Shown: one piece after another, positions 19,023 through 27,599 of the stretch | How the letters are laid out: each line of letters opens with the position of its first letter | Numbering within the stretch: position 1 is the first letter of the stretch | Assembly (NCBI GenBank): GCA_002368355.1 | Contig: AP018281.1 | Span: 1,674,001-1,738,000, forward strand | Direction of reading: 5' to 3' | Origin: Chondrocystis sp. NIES-4102 | Lineage (GTDB): Bacteria; Cyanobacteriota; Cyanobacteriia; Cyanobacteriales; Xenococcaceae | Length of the DNA: 64,000 bases | The notes under the pieces: model-generated | Database searches by the model: none | Seen by the model: only the letters and a program-made list of their open reading frames with translations | What the model was told of the DNA's origin: nothing | Made by a program: the position numbers and the translations under genes

Positions 19023-20216
19023 TTAATTTGAGAATGATTGTAATTTACAATTTAGGGCTTCTAATTGTTGCCAACATAAATATAAAGCACGAGGAACATG
19101 AAAGCAGCCTTTCCATTTACCACCTTTTAAATTGAGTAAAATTGCTCCTTTTCGGTCTAAATAGCCAAACCATTCTTGATAATTGGGATCACTAAAGTGT
19201 TTCCAGGTATAATTGTGAATTTGATAAAACCAATCTAAACATTCCTGTCTACCAGTCAGATTAAATCCCATCAATAAAGCTACTAAAGTTTCCAAATGTA
19301 CCCACCAAAGTTTTTGATTCCATTCCAACTGTTGGGGCGGATGACCTTTTAAATCCAGGAAATAATAGATACCTTGATATTCTTTGTCCCAAGCAAAATT
19401 AAGAATATTTAAGACTAAATTAACAGCTTGATTAATTAAATCCAAATTATTTTGGCGATGAGCAATATCCATGATGAACCACATAGCTTCAATGCCATGA
19501 CCAGGATTAAGTAATCTGCCCTCAAAACAATCTAAAAATTTGCCTTCTGGGGTAACATTTTCTAATATTAATCCTGTACTAGAATCTACAAAGTCCTCCA
19601 TAACTTCTTGTACTGTCTGAGCTAGAACAGTTTCCAATTCACTGCTAGAGAGCAACCAATCCATTTCTAAAGAAAGATTTGCCAAAATCATCGGCACAGC
19701 TAAATTTTTGAGCGATCGCGTATTAGGATAAGTTTTGTTATATTTACCCTTGGGATTATTTTGACGACGCAACACATTGTTATATGCTTGTATAGCAATT
19801 AGTTTGGCATCCTCTTGTCCAAAAGCCAGGGCATATTGACTAAAAGCCATTGCAGCAAAGCAATCTGAAAAAATATTGTAAGGTTGTATTAAAGGTTGTC
19901 CTGCGCGATCAAGGGAGAAATACCAATTACCTGTCTCATCTCGACCGTGTTTTGCTAAAAAGTCTGCACCGTTTTGAGCAATTTCTAACCATTCTGAGCG
20001 TTGTTCTAAACGGTTATAAAGCATCGAGTAAGTCCATACCTGACGATTTTGCAACCAGATAAATTTGTCGCTATCGTAAACCTTCCCTTGACGATCTAAA
20101 CAGGTAAAATATCCTCCTTGCTCCCAATCTATAGAATGTTGCGACCAAAAAGGCATGATATTATCTAGCAGGGTTTGTTTATATAGTTGCGCTAATTGCC
20201 CAAAATCTTGATTCAT
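19023..20216 (-). CDS. AGE family epimerase/isomerase (N-acylglucosamine 2-epimerase-like)
   Basis: A protein of about 397 residues with the (alpha/alpha)6-barrel pattern of the AGE family, which includes GlcNAc 2-epimerase (renin-binding protein) and cellobiose 2-epimerase. Recognisable phrases are [21 protein letters not shown] near the start, [16 protein letters not shown] near residue 240 and [13 protein letters not shown] near the end. The frame continues 10 codons upstream to a GTG; the ATG at 20214-20216 is preferred. The actual sugar substrate is unresolved. Confidence 0.85.
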   Translation of the reverse strand: MNQDFGQLAQLYKQTLLDNIMPFWSQHSIDWEQGGYFTCLDRQGKVYDSDKFIWLQNRQVWTYSMLYNRLEQRSEWLEIAQNGADFLAKHGRDETGNWYFSLDRAGQPLIQPYNIFSDCFAAMAFSQYALAFGQEDAKLIAIQAYNNVLRRQNNPKGKYNKTYPNTRSLKNLAVPMILANLSLEMDWLLSSSELETVLAQTVQEVMEDFVDSSTGLILENVTPEGKFLDCFEGRLLNPGHGIEAMWFIMDIAHRQNNLDLINQAVNLVLNILNFAWDKEYQGIYYFLDLKGHPPQQLEWNQKLWWVHLETLVALLMGFNLTGRQECLDWFYQIHNYTWKHFSDPNYQEWFGYLDRKGAILLNLKGGKWKGCFHVPRALYLCWQQLEALNCKLQSFSN

Positions 20217-20370
20217 TTGTCTACATAAGCGTCGTCCGCTCACCAAAACATCCCTTAAAATCTATCAAAAGTTACAGATAAATACAGTTGCCATTCACCT
20301 AAAAGTAGATGTGCAGCTAAATAAACTTTTCATAGTATTGACTATGTAAAAAAAAGTAAAGAGTAAATAT

Positions 20371-21225
20371 ATGCCCATAGCTTTAAAGGATGATGTAATG
20401 TATATTCTCCTCAAAAAAATTCATGAAGGAGACGGCAATGGGAAACATTCGGTAGATTTTAAGGCTACGGATTTTACAGGGAGAAACTTGACTATATCTG
20501 ATTTTTTGGGTCATTTAGACTATCTTAATCAAAAGCAATATATAGATGCTGATTTTTCAGGTAATGCTTACGCTAATCAAGAAGATGTACCAGATTTAGT
20601 AGATCCCAAAGAGGTAGACTTTCGTATAGCTAATACTTTTGGCGCACCTGATGGCCCTTTACCTCATTTAATTACCTTTAAAAGAGCAAAATTAACTCCT
20701 AAAGGGGAAAGGATGCTGGAGTCAATGAACCAAAAACCACCAGAAGCTTTAAAAATGGGTGGTTCTATACCTATAGTGGATAAATATACACCCTTTTTAG
20801 AAAAAATAGCTCTTAAAGCTGAATTACCAGATATTTTTGATGCGAGAGATTTAACTAATTTGGTCTATCGTACCATGCGTGACTTAATGCCTACTGAAGC
20901 ATCAGAAGCAGTTGCAGCAGAGTTAGACGGGGAAATTGAAGAGGGTGCAACTAATAAACGACTACAGGATGAAATTTCCGACTTGTGGAAAGATGATAAT
21001 CCATTAGTAGCGTGGTTAAGTAAGATTCGTCCACCTCTAAAATTTGATGCTGATACTTTTATTTTCCGCATCGAGCAAGAAGGGGGTTTACCCGCAGGTA
21101 CTAGTGGTGAGCAAGTAATTAATGCTGTTTTTTCTGCTACTAAAGAAGAATTATCTGAGGATATTCAAAAGCAAGTATCTCAGTTTTTACCTGGAAAAAT
21201 TAGGGATATGTGGGAGTCTGCTTAA
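20371..21225 (+). CDS. DUF2267-containing protein
   Basis: A 284-residue soluble protein. The C-terminal half (about residues 135-284) matches DUF2267, with IALKAELPD-type and LVYRTMRDLMPTEASEAVAAEL segments repeated in two related halves (ISDLWKD/IRDMWES). The N-terminal part, beginning ALKDDVMYILLKKIHEG, resembles a winged-helix-like module. DUF2267 proteins are abundant in cyanobacteria but uncharacterised. It ends 38 bp before a clear terminator and stands alone. Confidence 0.75.
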   Translation: MPIALKDDVMYILLKKIHEGDGNGKHSVDFKATDFTGRNLTISDFLGHLDYLNQKQYIDADFSGNAYANQEDVPDLVDPKEVDFRIANTFGAPDGPLPHLITFKRAKLTPKGERMLESMNQKPPEALKMGGSIPIVDKYTPFLEKIALKAELPDIFDARDLTNLVYRTMRDLMPTEASEAVAAELDGEIEEGATNKRLQDEISDLWKDDNPLVAWLSKIRPPLKFDADTFIFRIEQEGGLPAGTSGEQVINAVFSATKEELSEDIQKQVSQFLPGKIRDMWESA

Positions 21226-21263
21226 ATTATTAGTATTAGTAATTTAGTTTAAGATATTAATTG

Positions 21264-21295
21264 GGGCGTTATAATTAGCGTCCTTATTTTTTTTT
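21264..21295 (+). terminator. Rho-independent terminator after the DUF2267 gene
   Basis: A seven-pair stem (GGGCGTT with AGCGTCC, two G-U pairs, six-base ATAATT loop) is followed by CTTATTTTTTTTT, a run of T residues, 38 bp after the stop codon. Confidence 0.75.
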
Positions 21296-21298
21296 AGT

Positions 21299-21592
21299 TA
21301 GTTTTAAATTTATAAATGAGTTAAATATTTTTATTTGAAATATATAACTGTATTGGGACATTTTTAAAATACCAACTATTAGTTATTTAACTGAGAATTA
21401 GTAATTATTATCTTTGGGGTGATTATCTAATATTAGAAGTCAGGAGACATGAGTCAATTATCAATTAATAATCTCTTGTTGAATAAGCAGCTTATTTTAT
21501 ATGTTTATAGTTTATATGCTGTTATTATCCACTCTCGTAATCGAGAATAATTACAATAAATATCGTCAGACTTTTTATAGGATTTCAAATCA
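21299..21592. other. Intergenic region before the TMEM14 gene
   Basis: About 290 bp of very A+T-rich DNA without an open frame. It holds a short GTCAGGAGACATGAGTCA tract near 21440 that resembles the AGGAGTC heptamer repeats elsewhere, and presumably the promoter of the TMEM14-like gene. Confidence 0.4.
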
Positions 21593-21898
21593 ATGTTTAC
21601 ACCCGAATTAATAGCCACAGTATTCTATGGACTTCTGAGTATAGGAGGGGGAATTATTGGTTATATAAAAAGTAACAGCAAGGTATCTCTAATTTCTGGT
21701 GGAGTTAGCGGTATCTTACTATTGATTTTAGCTGTGATTATTAATAGAGGTGAGCAATGGGCGATCGCAGTTGCTGGGCTTATTATTGCTCTTTTGGTTG
21801 TTGTTTTTATGGTTAGATGGTTTAAAACTAAAAAGTTTATGCCTCCAATACCAATGATATTTTTTGGTATACTCTCACTGATTATTATCTTTAGTTAA
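21593..21898 (+). CDS. TMEM14 family small membrane protein
   Basis: A 101-residue protein with four hydrophobic segments. Glycines are concentrated in the first (YGLLSIGGGIIGYIKSNSK), and a positively charged loop (RWFKTKKF) lies near residue 77, as in TMEM14/UPF0136. Plant chloroplast members (FAX proteins) export fatty acids; a cyanobacterial equivalent in lipid movement is possible but inferred. It stands alone. Confidence 0.8.
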   Translation: MFTPELIATVFYGLLSIGGGIIGYIKSNSKVSLISGGVSGILLLILAVIINRGEQWAIAVAGLIIALLVVVFMVRWFKTKKFMPPIPMIFFGILSLIIIFS

Positions 21899-22282
21899 GA
21901 TAGCAAGCGAATAATAAATATAAACATCTTGCGAAATCTCTTTACCTCTTAGCGTGATTTTAATATAGTAATACTAGACAATTAAAGGACATTATTTAGC
22001 TTTTAGCTTTTAGCTTAGGATCGTATTCGCTCACGGATAACGCGATGTACCGCTTTTAGGTTACTACCTATTTGTTTGATCTTATTCTTTAAGACTACCT
22101 AAACCAGATAATCACCCGAATTGTCAAGCAACTAATCATCTACGGCTATATCAATTGTCTTAACCTTTGCAGCCGTCTGCTATAGCTTGCCACAATAACG
22201 CTATAAAACATAAAACGATTAGGAATATTGCTAAATGCCTATTAAATAAAAGCTGATCATTAATAAATTAATACCCTACAAC
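21899..22282. other. Intergenic region between the TMEM14 and tenA genes
   Basis: About 380 bp between convergent genes without a convincing frame. It contains a sequence CATCTTGCGAAAT (about 21935-21947) that is shared with the palindromic element at 27430-27522, and an AGCTTTTAGCTTTTAGC module (about 21998-22016) of the dispersed repeat family. Confidence 0.45.
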
Positions 22283-22948
22283 CTAAATTTTCCATGTTTC
22301 TAAATTGTAAGCACTATCCCAAAACATCCACTCAAACTGAGAAGCACGGTAAAACACTTGATTCATTAATTCTAATTCTTCCGCACCTACTTTGATTGCC
22401 ATTGAATTGGCTACTCTAATTACTTCTTGCACAGCAGTTTCAAAATCTGGATCTATATAGGTGTCTATCCATTTTTGATAGGGATTAACTTGATTTTCAC
22501 AATGCTGATAGATATATTTACCAACCTCAAGATAAATCCAAAAACAAGGGACAACCGCAGCCACACCCACCGCAAAGCTATATTGATAAGCTGTAGCTAA
22601 TAAAAAGTTAGTGTAATTTAAACAGGTAGGAGAAGGCTGACTAGCTAATGCAACCTTGGCAGAAATATTAAATTCCGCAAAAAACTCCTCATGCAAACTT
22701 CGCTCAACCACAAGGGCATCCTGGGAGTTACGGGCAAACTGCAACTGTAGCTCTGGAGTGGGTGCTTTAGCCGAAATGATCGCTAAGGTACGGGAAAATT
22801 CACCCAAATAAATTGCATCTTGGATAATGTACTGTTGAAATAGGTTTGGAGATAGTGAACCTTTTTGAAGTTCTTGGATAAACTCCATTGTCAGGATTGA
22901 ATTATAGATATTATCGATATTTTTCCAGGCGCGAGCGGCAAAATTCAT
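22283..22948 (-). CDS. tenA: TenA family protein (thiaminase II-like)
   Basis: A 221-residue all-helical TenA-family protein. In thiamin salvage TenA hydrolyses aminopyrimidine breakdown products. The catalytic Cys lies in VPCFWIYLEVG near residue 134. Other family marks are the N-terminal FQQYIIQDAIYLGEFSR and a C-terminal FEWMFWDSAY with the acidic and tyrosine residues of the active site. No TPP riboswitch is visible in the short upstream gap. Only 55 bp separate its start from the divergent DUF952 gene, so the two share a promoter region. Confidence 0.9.
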   Translation of the reverse strand: MNFAARAWKNIDNIYNSILTMEFIQELQKGSLSPNLFQQYIIQDAIYLGEFSRTLAIISAKAPTPELQLQFARNSQDALVVERSLHEEFFAEFNISAKVALASQPSPTCLNYTNFLLATAYQYSFAVGVAAVVPCFWIYLEVGKYIYQHCENQVNPYQKWIDTYIDPDFETAVQEVIRVANSMAIKVGAEELELMNQVFYRASQFEWMFWDSAYNLETWKI

Positions 22949-23003
22949 TAGTATTTGGTTTAATTACTAGGTCGGACAGGATTAATTTAACGTAAATAAA
23001 TAT

Positions 23004-23354
23004 ATGCAAATAGTATTCCATATCGTAGCTAGAAAAGAAACTGAAAATCGCAAATCGCGAGCATACTATGAGCCAAGCAGCTTATTGACGGAAGGTTTTA
23101 TTCACTGTTCCTATCTACATCAGGTATGCAGAGTTGCCAACTTATTTTATCAAGGTCAAACAGATTTATTATTAATGGAGATTGATAAAACTAAAATTGG
23201 TTGTCAGGTGATTGATGAAGATCTTTATGATAGTGGCGAAACCTTTCCTCATGTATACGGGAAAATACCTTGGTATGCTGTGATTGCTGTACATGAATTT
23301 CCCACTAACGAGGATGGAACTTTTAATTTACCTAGTAGTGTGGTTGCAAAATAA
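23004..23354 (+). CDS. DUF952 family protein
   Basis: A 116-residue soluble protein matching DUF952, a small fold of uncertain function seen in bacteria. Typical phrases are IVFHIVARKE at the start, LLTEGFIHCSYLHQVCRVAN in the middle and FPHVYGKIPWYAVIAV near the end. It is the first gene of a likely two-gene operon with the GFA protein 23 bp downstream. Confidence 0.85.
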   Translation: MQIVFHIVARKETENRKSRAYYEPSSLLTEGFIHCSYLHQVCRVANLFYQGQTDLLLMEIDKTKIGCQVIDEDLYDSGETFPHVYGKIPWYAVIAVHEFPTNEDGTFNLPSSVVAK

Positions 23355-23377
23355 TAAAATAAAGGGATAAGCGAAAT

Positions 23378-23800
23378 ATGTCTGAGATACAAGGTAGCTG
23401 TCTATGCGGATCTGTAAATCTTTCCACAGCTAAAATTAATCCCCATATAGCAGCCTGTCACTGTAATATGTGTCGCAAATGGGGAGGGGGAGCTTTACTT
23501 GGAGTTGAATGTAACGATGATATTAGTTTTTCTGGGGAAGAAAATATTGCAGTGTATCAATCCTCACAGTGGGCAGAACGGGGATTTTGTAAGCAATGTG
23601 GCTCTCATCTGTTTTATAGACTAAAGGAAAATAATCACTACTTTATACCAGCAGGAATTTTTGATCAGAGTGAAGATTTATTGTTCGATCTTCAAGTGTT
23701 TATTGAAGAAAAGCCCGAATATTATTCCTTTGCTAATCAAACTAAAAACCTGACAGGAGAAGAATTATTGGCACAGTTTTCCTCAGATCGATCACAATAA
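23378..23800 (+). CDS. GFA family zinc-binding protein
   Basis: A 140-residue protein of the Gfa (glutathione-dependent formaldehyde-activating) family, a small zinc-binding fold. Cysteine pairs are seen in GSCLCGSV (residues 6-13), ACHCNMCRKWGGG (about 26-38) and GFCKQCGSHLFY (about 67-78). Many members do not process formaldehyde, so the substrate is open. Its 3' end overlaps by 9 bp the 3' end of the decayed nucleoside transporter on the other strand. Confidence 0.88.
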   Translation: MSEIQGSCLCGSVNLSTAKINPHIAACHCNMCRKWGGGALLGVECNDDISFSGEENIAVYQSSQWAERGFCKQCGSHLFYRLKENNHYFIPAGIFDQSEDLLFDLQVFIEEKPEYYSFANQTKNLTGEELLAQFSSDRSQ

Positions 23801-24831
23801 CATTCCCGTGACACAAGCTGTCATAAAACAAGCCATACCAGCGATCATTGATCTTAAACCTAATATGGCTAAATCCTGCTGTCGAGAAGGAGCGATGACG
23901 CTAATTCCTCCAATTTGAATGCCAATTGAACCGATATTTGAAAAACCGCACAAGGCATATGTAGCGATTATTGTGGTTCTTTCGGAGAGATTGGGAATCA
24001 TTGCTTTTAAATCGAGGTAGGTAATAAATTCATTCAGAATTATTTTTTCCCCAAAACAATTGCGACTTGTGAACAATCAGCCAAAGGTATACCCATCAAC
24101 CAAGCAACAGGAAACATAATATAGGACAAAATACCTTATAAAGATAGCTGTGGAAATCCTAATTGTCCTCCTAACCAACCCAAAACCGTATTAACCAAAG
24201 CCAATAACGCTAAAAAGGCAATTAACATTGCTCCAAGATTTAAGGCTAATTTTAAACCGTCCAACGCACCTGTAGTAATCGCATCGATGCTATTGGTATA
24301 AACCTGGGGGATTTCAAGTTTTAGTTTACCGTAGGTTTGGGGTTTTGCTGTTTCGGAATAAAAAATTTTCGCCATTACTGAAGCTGCAATGAGATGTTCT
24401 GCTGGTATCCTAAAGGCAATATAGGCAGACATAACACCGCCTGCAATGGTGGCAAATCCTCCAGTCATCACAGCATGAAGTTCCGACATGGTTAGATTGC
24501 TTAAATAGGGTTTAATTAATAACGGTGCTTGCGTTTGTCCGACGAAAATATTAGCAGCACAACTGAGAGATTCTGCACCTGATGTTTTCAGAATGCGCAT
24601 CATGATCCAACCTAAGCCACCGACGACTTTGGGTAAAATTTGATGATAGTAAAGTAGAGAAATAAAGGAAGAAAAAAAGATAATCGTTGGTAAAACCTTA
24701 AAAGCAATGAGATGTTCCTCAAATCCCTCCCCAAAGACAAATTTTGCTCCTGCATCAGAAAAATCGAGAAATTGGCGCGTGCGATCGCCGATAAATTGAA
24801 ATAGGATTAAGCCCACTCTTGTCTGGATAAA
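23792..24831 (-). pseudogene. Concentrative nucleoside transporter (NupC/CNT family), broken
   Basis: The N-terminal piece, from FIQTRVGLILFQFIGDR, continues through GGFATIAGGVMSAYIAFRIP and ends in an in-frame TAA (24136-24138). The same frame then still reads GILSYIMFPVAWLMGIPLAD, after which one base appears to be missing in a GGGG/AAAAAA run near 24050-24056. The +1 frame resumes with GEKIILNEFITYLDLKA and runs to the stop. About the first 60 residues are also missing: a stop directly precedes FIQTR and no NWR-type segment is found. The gene thus has a 5' truncation, a nonsense codon and a frameshift. CNT proteins import nucleosides with Na+ or H+. Confidence 0.85.
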
Positions 24832-24932
24832 TTAACCTTGATTTTCCATTTAAACCTAAACTAAAGCATTCAGCAAATTCGGCAGTTTTCCTATTTGATA
24901 TTTAGACAAAATCTACATAATATTTTTAATTG

Positions 24933-25170
24933 AGGAGAGGGGAGTCAGGAGTCAGCAGGTAGTAGGTAGTAGGTAGCCCTAAAGGATAAGCTATGTCTAC
25001 GACAGCTACGCAACCGCAAATCCCACAAGGGGACAATGTAGGTAGTAGGTAGTAGGTATTAGGTAGTAGGTAGTAGGTAGTAGGTAGTAGTTAGAAGGAT
25101 TTTAGAACAGCTACGAGCTAAAAGCTAATAATAAATAGCTAATAGCTAATAACAAGAAGCTAAAAAACTA
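24933..25170 (+). repeat. Dispersed composite repeat with long GGTAGTA array
   Basis: The block contains AGGAGTC heptamers, three GGTAGTA units, the conserved segment GATAAGCTATGTCTACGACA and following GCTACGCAACCGCA, the 20-mer AATCCCACAAGGGGACAATG (25019-25038), then a further series of GGTAGTA heptamers and an AGCTAAAAGCTAATA tail. The GATAAGCTATG segment recurs only at 30141-30180. Confidence 0.85.
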
Positions 25171-25184
25171 AAATCAAATAAAGA

Positions 25185-26000
25185 TTAAGATTTCCAACTA
25201 GAAAGGGCAGGAGTTGCTAGTAAAGCCTCACTTAAACTCTGGTGAATTAAACCATTAGTTGCCAGAATTCGCCCTGAATTAATATCAAGAGGACTACCAT
25301 CATAGGCTGTGACTTTACCGCCTGCTTCTTGTAAAATCACAATTCCTGCTGCCATATCCCAAGGTTGAATACCCCTTTCCCAATAACCATCCAATCTCCC
25401 ACAAGCAACTGCTGCCAAATCAAAGGAAGCACAACCAAGACGACGAACTCCTTGGGTAAGGTGAGTTAGATGACAAAACTCTGCATAATTATTATCTGTT
25501 GTTTCACGGCGATCGTAAGCAAAACCAGTAACCAATAAACTTTTAGCTAATTCCTGAGTTTGAGAAACGCGAATAGGAATACGATTACAAGTTGCCCCCA
25601 ACCCAACAGCAGCGCGAAATAGTTCGTTAGTAAAGGGATTATAAACCGCCCCTACGGAGGGAACACCATCAATGATTAACCCTACAGAAGTAGCTGCGAT
25701 CGGTAGCCCATGAGCATAATTAGTTGTACCATCCAAAGGATCGATCGCCCAAAGATATTGACTATCTGCATTACCTAAACTTCCCGACTCTTCAGCTAAG
25801 ATTTGATGTTCTGGTAAGTGTCGATGAAGAACTTCTAATACTGCTGCTTCCGCCAATTTATCTGCCTCTGTAACCAAATCTCCAGGACGACCTTTTTCTT
25901 GAATATTATTTAATTTACCCCAGCGATCCTTTAAAATTGCCCCCGCAGCTAGCACTGATTCAGTAGCGACATCTAAAAATATTTGTAGTTGTTGAGTCAT
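25185..26000 (-). CDS. Inositol monophosphatase family protein
   Basis: A 271-residue Mg2+-dependent sugar-phosphate phosphatase. Metal-binding motifs are EESG (about residues 71-74), DPLDGTTNYAHG (about 88-99) and the C-terminal QPWDMAAGIVILQEAGG. It could act on inositol phosphates, on other sugar phosphates or on nucleotide bisphosphates (the family is hard to tell apart), most probably as a SuhB-like inositol-1-phosphatase. It sits 12 bp upstream of the strand-matched nuclease gene's 3' end, so transcription may run through from that gene. Confidence 0.9.
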   Translation of the reverse strand: MTQQLQIFLDVATESVLAAGAILKDRWGKLNNIQEKGRPGDLVTEADKLAEAAVLEVLHRHLPEHQILAEESGSLGNADSQYLWAIDPLDGTTNYAHGLPIAATSVGLIIDGVPSVGAVYNPFTNELFRAAVGLGATCNRIPIRVSQTQELAKSLLVTGFAYDRRETTDNNYAEFCHLTHLTQGVRRLGCASFDLAAVACGRLDGYWERGIQPWDMAAGIVILQEAGGKVTAYDGSPLDINSGRILATNGLIHQSLSEALLATPALSSWKS

Positions 26001-26011
26001 TCTAGAATTGA

Positions 26012-26536
26012 TTAATTTTTATTGTTTAAACGAAATTGATTAGGAGGATAGCGCATGGGATTTTGAGGATTCCAGATTCCATAACCCATTAAGCGAGCAT
26101 ATTCCTGACTATCTATTAGCAGCTTACTATAGGTATGGTCGTAACCCGTGTTTGCCAAAACACAACCTTCCTTAACTAGTTGTTGACTTACTAGGGTATC
26201 CAACACCCATAGATGAGCATTAAGACGCTGATAGCGATCAGTATTTAGGGTTTGTAGGGTTAGTTTGATGGGCTGATTCATAACTAATTCACTCAATCTT
26301 TGTTTGGCTGCTTTTCCCCAAGGAGATTGACGTAAATCTGGCGCATCAATACCAATGATCCTGACTTTTACAACTTGGGATGTTTGAGTCGAGTTTGTCA
26401 AAATCACTTCTACAGTCTGACCACTGATAACTTTTGTAACTGTACCAGAAATAGAGTCTAGCTGACTTGATTGAGAACTACAGCTAAAGAGGCAAATTAC
26501 ACAACAGCAGATAATTATTGCTTTTATTTTGTTCAT
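26012..26536 (-). CDS. Thermonuclease-family (SNase-like) lipoprotein
   Basis: A 174-residue exported nuclease. The N-terminus (CCCVICLFSCSSQ) is a signal peptide with a lipobox-like LFSC, so the mature protein is probably lipid-anchored outside the cytoplasmic membrane. The SNase fold is seen from VTKVISGQTVEV through VRIIGIDAPDLRQ to TDRYQRLNAHLWV. The residue equivalent to the catalytic Glu43 of staphylococcal nuclease (in DTPE) is Asp here (DAPD), which may lower or change activity. The gene is followed by the IMPase-like gene on the same strand. Confidence 0.85.
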   Translation of the reverse strand: MNKIKAIIICCCVICLFSCSSQSSQLDSISGTVTKVISGQTVEVILTNSTQTSQVVKVRIIGIDAPDLRQSPWGKAAKQRLSELVMNQPIKLTLQTLNTDRYQRLNAHLWVLDTLVSQQLVKEGCVLANTGYDHTYSKLLIDSQEYARLMGYGIWNPQNPMRYPPNQFRLNNKN

Positions 26537-26635
26537 CGATTCTATAGATAACTAGAACGACGATTAACAAGATAAATTTTTAGTTCTCAATTGTCAGTAA
26601 TCAGATTAAAAATATTGTTGATATATCTTTTTAGT

Positions 26636-27004
26636 TTAATCCTCATCTAAAGGCAAGCCAAAGCGCACTCTACCCCTAGCAAAATAACGACCAAATTGCA
26701 TTTGATATACTTCGTCTTCCTCTTGAGTTTCCACTTCCAAATCTGAACGAGGGTAGCTGACACAAAGCAAAGCATAACCCTGATCTTTTAACTTAGGAGA
26801 TAACCCCATTGCTTCTGGTTGGTATAATTCTCCAGAAATAACCTTAACCGCACAACTAGTACAAGCACCGTTACGACAGAGGAAGGGTAATTTAGCGTCT
26901 TGTTGTTCTGCAGTTTGCAAAATATACTGATCTTCAGGAACTTCGACAATATATTGTTTATTTGTAGTGCGATCGCAAACCTTAACAATATGGATTTTAC
27001 TCAT
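26636..27004 (-). CDS. [2Fe-2S] ferredoxin with C-terminal extension (FdC2-like)
   Basis: A 122-residue plant-type ferredoxin. Cluster ligands are Cys43, Cys48, Cys51 and Cys81 (CRNGACTSC and LLC). Beyond the normal fold there is a tail of about 25 residues (QFGRYFARGRVRFGLPLDED), the feature that separates FdC2-type proteins from photosynthetic PetF. FdC2 relatives are tied to leaf chlorophyll or iron-sulfur functions in plants; the cyanobacterial role is unclear. It is divergent from tRNA-Ser. Confidence 0.88.
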   Translation of the reverse strand: MSKIHIVKVCDRTTNKQYIVEVPEDQYILQTAEQQDAKLPFLCRNGACTSCAVKVISGELYQPEAMGLSPKLKDQGYALLCVSYPRSDLEVETQEEDEVYQMQFGRYFARGRVRFGLPLDED

Positions 27005-27085
27005 TGATTCTACTATAAGCTGCTGTTTTTAATAATTTCAATCACTTATTGTGTAGTCTACAGCAAAAAAGAAATACTCAAAACT

Positions 27086-27113
27086 TTGACAAGAAGAATT
27101 AACCATGTATAAT
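27086..27113 (+). promoter_or_regulatory. Sigma-70 type promoter of tRNA-Ser
   Basis: A perfect -35 TTGACA (27086-27091) and -10 TATAAT (27108-27113) are 16 bp apart. They are placed so that transcription would start about 10 bases before the tRNA's first base at 27133. Confidence 0.7.
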
Positions 27114-27132
27114 TATAATTCGTATGTCACCT

Positions 27133-27219
27133 GGAGAGGTGGCCGAGTGGTCGAAGGCGCAGCACTGGAAATGCTGTAACGGGGTGACTTGTTCGAGGGT
27201 TCGAATCCCTCCCTCTCCG
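27133..27219 (+). tRNA. tRNA-Ser (anticodon GGA)
   Basis: An 87-nt class II tRNA. The acceptor stem GGAGAGG pairs with CCTCTCC (27212-27218), followed by discriminator G. The anticodon loop CTGGAAA gives GGA, reading UCC/UCU serine codons. A long variable arm lies at about 27177-27195, and the T-arm reads GAGGG TTCGAAT CCCTC. The CCA end is not encoded. Confidence 0.96.
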
Positions 27220-27429
27220 TATAGGATTTATAGTTGTTTTGATGGATAATCGGTAGCAAGTAGGCTATTATTCCATCCTTACTTACTTGTTGGCTTGATT
27301 TAAAACTATTACGAAATCGATCGCCCTGGTATTTGAGCCTATATTTATTAACCGAGGCTTTTTGTAAACTTTCGTAACTAATCTGGTAATTATAATCTTT
27401 ACTCACTTGTTTCTAAAACATTAGGAAGT

Positions 27430-27522
27430 AAATATAGCAACTGAATGATAGATATAGGACATCTTGCGAAATTTTGTGTAAGATGAAAATCAATTGTCCT
27501 AATCACTTCAACTGCTATATTT
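27430..27522. repeat. MITE-like palindromic element
   Basis: A 93-bp element with terminal inverted repeats AAATATAGCA / TGCTATATTT. Nested arms lie inside it: AGGACA/TGTCCT and, within those, CATCTT/AAGATG around a ~14-base loop. The shape is that of a non-autonomous IS-derived element. A core piece, CATCTTGCGAAAT, also occurs near 21935. Confidence 0.6.
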
Positions 27523-27565
27523 GAGCCTAGATTATTGTGTAAAGAAGATTTTATCTAGGGGATTA

Positions 27566-27583
27566 AATCCCTCCCTCAGCGTT
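27566..27583 (+). repeat. Partial copy of the tRNA-Ser 3' end
   Basis: The sequence AATCCCTCCCTC repeats 13-14 bases of the T-arm and acceptor stem of tRNA-Ser at 27204-27216, followed by a similar end (AGCGT versus TCCGT). Between the two copies are 360 bp without a gene, holding the MITE-like element. It may be a decayed attachment site or a chance match. Confidence 0.4.
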
Positions 27584-27599
27584 TTCTCATACTAAATAA

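Noticed and set aside
22949-23003. TPP riboswitch before tenA
   Set aside because: The gap to the divergent gene is only 55 bp and has none of the conserved TPP riboswitch pieces.
27113-27406. 97-codon minus-strand open frame over tRNA-Ser
   Set aside because: It is antisense to the tRNA; the peptide EREGFEPSN... SAAPSTTRPP is the usual translation artefact of a serine tRNA.
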